Source: an uncultured Collinsella sp.
Lineage (GTDB): Bacteria > Actinomycetota > Coriobacteriia > Coriobacteriales > Coriobacteriaceae
NCBI GenBank assembly: GCA_900550785.1
Contig: URTL01000036.1
Location: 1 to 14,403, forward strand
Direction of reading: 5' to 3'
DNA: 14,403 nt
The translations under genes were made by a program, and so were the position numbers. Below the pieces are notes generated by a model. That model saw only the letters and a program-made list of their open reading frames with translations, was not told the DNA's origin and did no database searches. Below are positions 1 through 4,827 of this stretch, one piece after another. Positions within the stretch are counted from its first letter, which is position 1; every line of letters begins with the position of its first letter.

Positions 1-93
1 GCAGGAAGCTTGGATACGCCTAGGCGCGGTCCAAGAAATCGTCCGCACCCCCAATCCAGGAACTATTTCACCGCAACTTAGGTGGGGATGGGG
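1..93. other. Left edge, no assignable gene
   Basis: I cannot assign a gene here. Two + strand frames are open from the edge: frame 1 to a TAG at 79-81 and frame 2 to a TAG at 95-97. Either could be the C-terminal tail of a gene that begins outside the window; the frame 2 stop would overlap the end of the converging PIN gene. The peptides are too short for me to recognise. I see no clear terminator for either strand. Confidence 0.4.
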
Positions 94-570
94 TTAGCTG
101 CGGGGGCGGTGGCGGAGCTTGTCGATGGCGGCGTCGGTACTGTGGCTGCGGGCGTCGGTGCTGCGGTTGCGGGCTTCGGCTGCGGTTTGGCGCTTGTGGC
201 GGTAATCGATCATGCCTTGGATGATGGGCTTGCCAAAGCTCACGACATCATCGTTGTAGATGGCGGTTCGGGCTGCGAGGAGGCAGTCGGTAAAGTCCAT
301 ATGGGTCTTGCCAAAGAGTTTGACGGCAAGGGCGACAACGGTGGGCTCGTCGACCATGACGTCATCGAGCAGCTTCTTCATGGCCGCAGCAATCTCAACG
401 CGGGGAACCTTATAGACGTCGCGCAGCGTGACCACGACGCGCGTGATGATTTCGGGGTAGACACGAGCGGTGCGCGTGGCGATGACCTTGGCGGCGCGCG
501 GTGATAGAACTTCGTCGTCATTAAGCAGGTAGCGCAGGATGACGGTCTCGTCGATGATGGTGCTACTCAT
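94..570 (-). CDS. PIN-domain protein, VapC-like toxin partner with degenerate active site
   Basis: Predicted 158-residue PIN-domain protein. PIN toxins are usually metal-dependent RNases that cut tRNA or other RNA. The fold is suggested by the N-terminal strand with Asp7 (IIDETVILRYLL), the PEII...TLRDVY helix at residues 39-53, the DFTDCLLAAR helix at 92-101 and the VVSF strand at 109-112. Family members I recall read DTN at the start, E in the AEVVYVL helix and D after VVSF; here these positions are DET, Arg44 and Gly113, so two of the usual acidic metal ligands seem lost. Residues after about 120 form a basic tail with two tandem ARxxSTD heptads. The ATG at 570-568 has an AGGAAG ribosome site about nine bases upstream, and its first 8 bases overlap the end of the antitoxin gene, suggesting coupled translation. 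Family placement is fairly firm; toxin activity is doubtful. Confidence 0.75.
   Translation of the reverse strand: MSSTIIDETVILRYLLNDDEVLSPRAAKVIATRTARVYPEIITRVVVTLRDVYKVPRVEIAAAMKKLLDDVMVDEPTVVALAVKLFGKTHMDFTDCLLAARTAIYNDDVVSFGKPIIQGMIDYRHKRQTAAEARNRSTDARSHSTDAAIDKLRHRPRS
133..174. repeat. Tandem 21-bp repeat in the PIN gene
   Basis: Two adjacent 21-base units (133-153 and 154-174) differ at three positions and are followed by a partial third unit. On the - strand they encode the heptapeptides ARSHSTD and ARNRSTD in the C-terminal tail of the PIN protein. The repeat lies outside the recognisable PIN fold. Confidence 0.85.
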
Positions 571-886
571 GGATATCTACTTCCTCGGGACCCAAAATCG
601 AATCGTCGCATTCTGTAGCAAGGTACTCAATCCAGGCATTGCGCTCCTCGGAGCGGCGATTGGGGTCCCCATATGCTTTGAGCGATCCATAGGCGGCGGT
701 GCCGTCCTTTGAGCGCACGGCGACCGGCTGAAAGGGGAGCTTGCGCATCAAAATGCTTTGCGCGACAAATAGACGGACAGCCTCGGCGAGCGATGTACCC
801 ATGGCGTCGTAGAGACGCTCGGCATGCTGCTTGTCTTCCTCGCGAATGCGCACCTGCAGGATGGCTCTTTTTTGAGTCGATGACAT
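563..886 (-). CDS. RelB/DinJ-family antitoxin
   Basis: Predicted 107-residue antitoxin, expected to bind DNA as a ribbon-helix-helix dimer and to neutralise the protein encoded immediately downstream. The N-terminal part (AILQVRIREEDKQHAERLYD, then MGTSLAEAVRLFVAQSI and KLPF) follows the RelB/DinJ pattern: a beta strand, a helix, and a second helix ending in a PF motif near residue 53. The C-terminal half contains YGSLKAYGDP and an acidic end, as expected for the toxin-binding tail. A GTG at 889 precedes the ATG at 886; the ATG is preferred because the GGGAGG ribosome site at 898-893 is six bases from it and only three from the GTG. DinJ usually pairs with YafQ/RelE-type toxins; here the partner is a PIN protein. 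It is transcribed divergently from the hydrogenlyase operon, and autoregulation through the palindrome at 934-953 is plausible. Confidence 0.8.
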   Translation of the reverse strand: MSSTQKRAILQVRIREEDKQHAERLYDAMGTSLAEAVRLFVAQSILMRKLPFQPVAVRSKDGTAAYGSLKAYGDPNRRSEERNAWIEYLATECDDSILGPEEVDIHE

Positions 887-908
887 CACTGGCCTCCCTT
901 AATGAGCG

Positions 909-976
909 TGCAATATGAATGGTCAAATACAACATTGGCTAATAATAGCCAATCATATAACCACTGCTTTATTGCA
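909..976. promoter_or_regulatory. Widely spaced inverted TGCAATA / TATTGCA pair
   Basis: TGCAATA at 909-915 and TATTGCA at 970-976 form an inverted pair; with the flanking base they read GTGCAATA (908-915) and TATTGCAC (970-977). The same heptamer recurs as a close inverted pair inside the hairpin at 1112-1137. Candidate operator half-sites; no regulator is encoded in the window. Confidence 0.35.
934..953. promoter_or_regulatory. Perfect 8-bp palindrome upstream of the antitoxin gene
   Basis: ATTGGCTA (934-941) and TAGCCAAT (946-953) are exact reverse complements separated by four bases. The site lies about 50 bases upstream of the antitoxin start and overlaps the best candidate - strand promoter elements. 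This is where an autoregulating antitoxin operator is normally found. Function is inferred; binding by the divergent operon's regulator is also possible. Confidence 0.5.
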
Positions 977-1111
977 CTCAAGTTAATGAGCGCGAAATAT
1001 ATATCAAACGTATTACATCCTTTATAAACGGGCGTGAAATCTCCCTTGGATGTACGCATGTAATACACTCACCTTTATAGCTTCTAGAGAATAATTCCAA
1101 CCTGCCAAAAC

Positions 1112-1137
1112 CCCTGCAATACACCCGTATTGCAGGG
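1112..1137. promoter_or_regulatory. Perfect 11-bp inverted repeat
   Basis: CCCTGCAATAC (1112-1122) and GTATTGCAGGG (1127-1137) are exact reverse complements with a four-base ACCC spacer. On the + strand no T run follows, so it is not a + strand terminator. Read on the - strand the stem is followed by GTTTTGG, so a weak terminator in that direction cannot be excluded, although nothing convincing is transcribed into it. An operator or a leader hairpin of the FHL operon is the more likely reading. Confidence 0.55.
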
Positions 1138-1240
1138 CCTATGCTCAAGTTTGCCCCCTGCAACTGCGTATATTTAACCTGTATATCGTTGGAGGAATTC
1201 TATCGAAGTGCCTGTTTCGCCGCATGCGCTCGATACGCCG

Positions 1241-1306
1241 ATGCCGGACCACGGGCGGTCCGGGGCAACGTCGGCAGGGTCTCTCCGGCATGGGATTCAG
1301 GAGGGA
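1241..1306 (+). promoter_or_regulatory. Switch-like leader with mutually exclusive hairpins over the hydN ribosome site
   Basis: Three helices can be drawn. Helix A pairs CCGGACC (1244-1250) with GGTCCGG (1257-1263). Helix B pairs ATGCCGGA (1241-1248) with TCCGGCAT (1284-1291). Helix C pairs TCTCTCC (1280-1286) with the ribosome site GGAGGGA (1300-1306), with one G-U pair. A and C can coexist and would hide the ribosome site; B excludes both and would free it. This is the logic of a translational riboswitch or protein-responsive leader, and molybdenum or tungsten cofactor would be a natural signal for this operon. I do not recognise a known riboswitch consensus here; function is inferred from pairing alone. 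Confidence 0.35.
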
Positions 1307-1315
1307 GTGAACAAC

Positions 1316-1834
1316 ATGGGCAATAAACGAGTCGTGGCTGATTCTTCACGCTGCATTGGGTGCCAAACCTGTATGGCGGCGTGCATCGAGGCACACGATA
1401 TTCCCGGCAACATCGCCGCACCTCGCTTGCGCGTAACGCGCACCTACGAGATCTCCGCGCCGGTGGCATGTCACCACTGCGAGGACGCTCCGTGCGCCAA
1501 GGCCTGTCCTACGGGCGCCTTGTTCTTTGATCCAAAGAACCATCGTATCGGCGTCAACGAGGACAACTGCATCGGCTGCAAGAGCTGCGTCATGGCATGC
1601 CCCTTTGGCGCCGTGAGCGTGGCGACCACGCAGGTCCCCGTCTTGATGGGTGACGTGCGCGTGGGTTCGCAGACTAAGAGCTTCGTGCTCAAGTGCGACC
1701 TGTGCGTGGACCGTCCCGGCGGTCCGGCGTGTGCCGAGGCGTGCCCGACCAAGGGCCTCACCCTGGTAGACGAGGAGCGCCTGGCAGAGCTGACTGCCGA
1801 GCGTGCCCGCGCCACCATCGAAAACGAGGCGTAA
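1316..1834 (+). CDS. HydN-like 4x[4Fe-4S] electron-transfer protein
   Basis: Predicted 172-residue cytoplasmic polyferredoxin, likely shuttling electrons from formate dehydrogenase H to the hydrogenase. Sixteen cysteines form four [4Fe-4S] sets: C13/16/19/23, C52/55/60/64, C85/88/91/95 and C127/130/139/143. The arrangement and the near-end motif ACPTKGLTLVD match the HydN/HycB family; length is closest to E. coli HydN (about 175 residues) rather than HycB/HyfA (about 205). The ATG at 1316 has an AGGAGGGA site at 1299-1306 at good spacing. A GTG at 1208, after GGAGGAA at 1191, would add 36 in-frame residues without ferredoxin character, so I reject it. First gene of the series, 74 bases before fdhF. 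HydN is linked to formate dehydrogenase activity in enterobacteria, but its exact role is less settled than that of HycB. Confidence 0.88.
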   Translation: MGNKRVVADSSRCIGCQTCMAACIEAHDIPGNIAAPRLRVTRTYEISAPVACHHCEDAPCAKACPTGALFFDPKNHRIGVNEDNCIGCKSCVMACPFGAVSVATTQVPVLMGDVRVGSQTKSFVLKCDLCVDRPGGPACAEACPTKGLTLVDEERLAELTAERARATIENEA

Positions 1835-1869
1835 GCGTCGGGCGACAGGCCCAATGATTGTCAAATAAG

Positions 1870-1885
1870 TACCGAGCATTCGGTA
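1870..1885 (+). other. Small hairpin before fdhF
   Basis: TACCGA (1870-1875) and TCGGTA (1880-1885) form a perfect six-base stem with a GCAT loop in the hydN-fdhF gap, ending eight bases before the fdhF ribosome site. No T tract follows, so it is not a terminator. It may be an mRNA processing or stability element, or chance. Confidence 0.35.
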
Positions 1886-1908
1886 GCAGAGAAAGGAAGG
1901 AGGGTGTC

Positions 1909-4131
1909 ATGGAGAAGCATAAAGTGATCTGCCCGTACTGCGGCGCCGGTTGCCAGTTCAACCTCCTGGTCCAAAACGGCCAGGTCGTGGGCACCGAACC
2001 GCTCAACGGCATCACCAACCAGAGCGAGCTGTGCCTTAAGGGCATGAGCGGCTACGACTTCATCAACGACACCAAGATCTTGACTCCTCGCGTACTGCAC
2101 CCGATGATCCGCCGCACTAAGGGCGCGGATCTTGAGCGCGTAAGCTGGGACGAGGCACTGGATTTCACCGCATCTAAGATGCAGGCCATAATTGACGAAT
2201 ATGGTCCTAACGCTGTCATGACCACCGGCTCTTCGCGAGGCGGCGGCAATGAGGCGAACTACGTCATGCAGAAGTTTACGCGTGCGTGCATCGGCACCCA
2301 CAGCGTGGACAACTGCGCCCGTACTTGACACGGCCCTACTGTCCTCGGTCTGATGGACACGGTTGGTTCAGGTTGCATGTCATGCTCCATCCCCGGTATG
2401 GAGGATGCGGGCTGCATTTTCCTCTTCGGCTATAACCCTGCCGATTCGCACCCCATCGTCGCAAGGCGTATCGTGCGAGCCAAAGAAAAGGGTTGCAAGA
2501 TCATCGTCGCCGACCCGCGCCATATCGAAACCGCGCGTATCGCCGATCTCTACCTTCCGATCAAGAACGGTTGCAACGTTGCGTTCCTCAACGCCTTTGC
2601 CAACTGTCTGGTCAACGATGGCCTCTACGACAAGGAATTCGTCGCCGAGCACACGAACGGCTTTGACGAGTGGTGGGAGACCATCAAGAACTACACTCCC
2701 GAATCCGTACAGGACATCACGGGTGTCGAGCCCGCGTTGATCCACCAAGCTGCCGAGATGTACGCCACGGCGAAGCCCTCTGCCATCATTGGCTGGGGCA
2801 TGGGCGTATGCCAGCAGAAGCAGAACCTGAAGACGGTGCACACCATCGCCTCCATCGCCTGCGTTGCCGGCCAGATCGGCAAACCCAATTCCGGCCTCGC
2901 GCCCGTGCGCGGTCAGAACAACGTCCAGGGCTCCTGCGATATGGGCATGCTGCCCAACCTGTACCCTGGCTACCAGAAGGTCACCGACCCGGCAGTGCGT
3001 GCCAAGTTTGCCAAGGCTTGGGGCGTGCCCGAGGAAAAGCTCCCGCTCGAGGAGGGCTACAAGCTTACCGACCTGGGCCACCTGGTCGACGAGGGCAAGG
3101 TGCACTGCTTCTACAACTACGGCGAGGACCCGGTGCAGACCGAGCCCGATTCGGCCGGTATGCGCAAGACGCTCTCCGAGCTTGATCTGTTCATTTGCCA
3201 GGACATCTTTATGACGCAGACGACCATGCTCGCCGACGTCATCCTGCCCGCTACCTCTTGGGGCGAGCACGAGGGTGTCTTTACCGCATCCGACCGTAGC
3301 TTCCAGCACTTTGACGCGGCTGTTCCGCCCAAGGGCGAGTGCCGTCACGACTGGGAGATCTTTGCGGACCTGTCCACGCGTATGGGCTACCCCATGCACT
3401 ATGACAACACCGAGCAGATCTGGAACGAGTGCATTAGCCTGTGCCCCAACTTTGTGGGCGCGACCTACGAGAAGATGGCTCCCGAGGGCGGTTACGCCCA
3501 GTGGCCGGTCAAGAGCACCGATGTGAACGACCATGGTACGCCCGACATGTTCGCTGGTGGCAAGTTCACCACCAAGGACGGCCGCGCCAACCTGATGGCG
3601 CACGACTGGGAGGCGCCCTCCGAGCTTCCCGACGATGAGTACCCGCTCATCCTGTGCACCGTCCGCGAGGTCGGCCACTACAGCTGCCGCTCGATGACCG
3701 GCAACTGCAAGACGCTGGCACTGCTTGCCGACGAGCCCGGCTTTGTCCGCATGAATCCCGCGGACGCCCAGGCGCGCGGCATCAAGAATGGCGACATCGT
3801 CTCGATTCACAGCCGCCGCGGCCAGGTATACAGCCGTGCCGAAGTGAGCGATCGTATCAACAAGGGCACGGTCTATATGACCTATCAGTGGTGGATCGGC
3901 AAGTGCAACGAGCTGACCATGCACAAGGTCGACCCGGTCTCGCATACGCCCGAGGACAAGTTCTCCGCCTGCCAGGTCGACGCTATCGCCGACCGGGTCT
4001 GGGCTGAGGGCGAGGTCGAGCGTCAGTACACCGAGCTCAAGCAGGCTCTGGTGGACGCCGCCGCTCCCCAGGACGTTGAGCCTGGCGCTGCCAAGTTCGA
4101 CGACGAGACGCACGTGAATCAAATCGTGTAG
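1909..4131 (+). CDS. Formate dehydrogenase H, selenocysteine-containing (in-frame TGA 2326-2328)
   Basis: Catalytic subunit of formate hydrogenlyase: oxidises formate to CO2 in the cytoplasm at a bis-MGD Mo (or W) centre and passes electrons to one [4Fe-4S] cluster. The product is 740 residues if TGA at codon 140 is read as selenocysteine; without readthrough it ends after 139. Evidence for Sec: the frame continues uninterrupted to 4131, Cys-Ala-Arg-Thr precedes and His141 follows as in E. coli FdhF (Sec140-His141), and a SECIS-like hairpin lies just downstream. Cluster cysteines are C8, C11, C15 and C42, with Lys44 beside the last. VRGQNNVQG carries Arg334, matching the active-site Arg333. 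The C-terminal half contains WGEHEGVFTASDRSF, VREVGHYSCRSMTGNC and YMTYQWWIG, all typical. The ATG at 1909 follows AAGGAAGGAGG. It is about 25 residues longer than the E. coli protein, mainly at the C-terminus. Automatic annotation may split it into two genes. Confidence 0.97.
2326..2359 (+). promoter_or_regulatory. Selenocysteine codon and bacterial SECIS hairpin
   Basis: TGA at 2326-2328 is followed by a hairpin: TGTCC (2340-2344) pairs with GGACA (2355-2359), TC (2345-2346) with GA (2352-2353), leaving T2354 bulged and GGTCT (2347-2351) as the loop. GGTCT begins 19 bases after the TGA, the same distance and loop motif I recall from E. coli fdhF, where SelB recognises it. In E. coli the bulged U is on the 5' arm; here the best fold puts it on the 3' arm. 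Confidence 0.88.
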
Positions 4132-4152
4132 TCCCGTTCTCGTTGGCTTTTT

Positions 4153-4195
4153 GGGCCGGGCGTCCCGTACGTTCGGGAGCCCGGCCCGTTATTTT
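4153..4195 (+). terminator. Terminator-like hairpin between fdhF and hyfA
   Basis: GGGCCGGGC (4153-4161) pairs perfectly with GCCCGGCCC (4179-4187); within it TCCCG (4163-4167) pairs with CGGGA (4174-4178), with one bulged G at 4162 and a six-base loop. GTTATTTT (4188-4195) follows. This looks like an intrinsic terminator, but its T tract is interrupted and touches the hyfA ribosome site at 4197-4203. It may partly end transcription after fdhF or protect the fdhF 3' end after processing, giving more fdhF than hyf message. Confidence 0.7.
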
Positions 4196-4209
4196 GAAAG
4201 GAAGTGGGG

Positions 4210-4827
4210 ATGAACCGCTTCATCGACATCAATCCGGAGAGGTGCATCGGCTGCGGAACATGCCAGTCCGCCTGTGCCGACGCCCACCGGATGCAGGGTC
4301 TTCAGGATACGCCGCGCCTGGCGCTCGTGAAGACCGGCGGTATTTCGGCCGCCCTTGCCTGCCACCATTGCGAGGGTGCTCCCTGCGCCGAGGTTTGCCC
4401 GGTGAATGCCATCGAGCACGATGGCGATCGCATCCACGTCAAGGAGCAGGAGTGCATCGGGTGCAGGCTGTGCGCCATCGCGTGCCCCTTCGGAGCCATC
4501 CATCCCGATGGCACGTCTATCGCCGGTGTCGCAGGCATGTGCGACCCGACGCCTTCGTATCCTAAGTCCCTGAGCAGCCTGCTTACGTGGGCTCCTGGCC
4601 AGTACACCTGCGCCGTCAAGTGCGACCTGTGTGCCTTCGATCCGGACGGCCCGCATTGTGTGGCGGCGTGCCCCACCAAGGCGCTGACCGTCATGGACGG
4701 CGCGGCCGATCGCGAGCTCGACGAGGCCAAGCGCCTGCGCTCGATCGAAAACGGTCCAGTCGTCGACGTTACCGCTGTGGCCCAGGGCCTGTCCGAGAAA
4801 GCAGAAGGGAGCGTAAACAATGGATAG
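4210..4827 (+). CDS. Hydrogenase-4 component A, 4x[4Fe-4S] ferredoxin subunit (HyfA/HycB)
   Basis: Predicted 205-residue iron-sulfur protein that links FdhF to the hydrogenase arm. Sixteen cysteines in four sets: C12/15/18/22, C51/54/59/63, C82/85/88/92 and C138/141/150/154. The MNRF start, the CHHCEGAPCAEVCPVNAI block, the SSLLTWAPG stretch and the CPTKAL end match HycB/HyfA, and the length equals E. coli HyfA as I recall it. A GTG at 4204 lies upstream in frame; the ATG at 4210 is preferred because AAAGGAA (4197-4203) abuts the GTG but sits well for the ATG. The last 8 bases overlap the start of hyfB, suggesting translational coupling. It is paralogous to the HydN-like gene at the head of the operon but longer, with a 30-residue insert between the third and fourth cluster sets. 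Confidence 0.92.
   Translation: MNRFIDINPERCIGCGTCQSACADAHRMQGLQDTPRLALVKTGGISAALACHHCEGAPCAEVCPVNAIEHDGDRIHVKEQECIGCRLCAIACPFGAIHPDGTSIAGVAGMCDPTPSYPKSLSSLLTWAPGQYTCAVKCDLCAFDPDGPHCVAACPTKALTVMDGAADRELDEAKRLRSIENGPVVDVTAVAQGLSEKAEGSVNNG

Larger units (their letters stand above)
904..1042 (+). repeat. Three degenerate direct repeats at 42-base multiples
   Basis: Thirteen-base units at 904-916 (GAGCGTGCAATAT), 988-1000 (GAGCGCGAAATAT) and 1030-1042 (GGGCGTGAAATCT) begin 84 and 42 bases apart, about eight and four helical turns. The first and second agree at 11 of 13 positions, the second and third at 10 of 13. The first two share the flanking TTAAT. The phasing suggests protein sites on one DNA face, but the copies are degenerate. 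Confidence 0.4.
887..1315. other. Divergent intergenic region between the TA pair and the FHL operon
   Basis: This 429-base stretch holds no convincing gene. Positions 900-1200 are distinctly AT-rich compared with the rest of the window and carry the repeats listed separately. On the - strand a weak promoter may be TTGGCT (952-947) and TATTTG (929-924) with 17 bases between. On the + strand a TATAAC at 956-961 and a TATATC at 1182-1187 resemble -10 boxes, but neither has a good -35 partner. From about 1200 to 1315 the sequence becomes GC-rich and probably forms the 5' leader of the hydN-fdhF-hyf transcript. I saw no sigma-54 type -24/-12 element. A short frame from GTG 1208 runs into hydN and is discussed there. 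Confidence 0.6.

Noticed and set aside
82..504. + strand open frame of 140 residues opposite the PIN gene
   Set aside because: Gly/Ala/Val/Asp-rich shadow; the - strand frame has a PIN-like pattern and is coupled to an antitoxin gene.
978..1163. Short - strand open frames in the intergenic region (886-1068, 978-1163)
   Set aside because: No convincing ribosome site or family resemblance, and they overlap AT-rich regulatory-looking DNA.
1208..1315. N-terminal extension of the first ferredoxin from GTG 1208
   Set aside because: A strong ribosome site serves ATG 1316, family members start near there, and the extension lacks ferredoxin character.
900..1315. Sigma-54 promoter, as used for E. coli fdhF, hyc and hyf
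   Set aside because: I found no GG-N10-GC type -24/-12 element; this fits a lineage without sigma-54 control.
1858..2328. Separate short gene ending at TGA 2326, followed by a second gene from 2353
   Set aside because: The two halves are one FdhF; the TGA aligns with Sec140 and a SECIS hairpin follows. The ATG at 2353 lies inside that hairpin and has no ribosome site.
2380..4122. Long - strand open frame opposite fdhF (580 residues)
   Set aside because: Antisense shadow caused by GC-rich codon bias; no recognisable domains and no start signals, while the + strand frame is clear FdhF.
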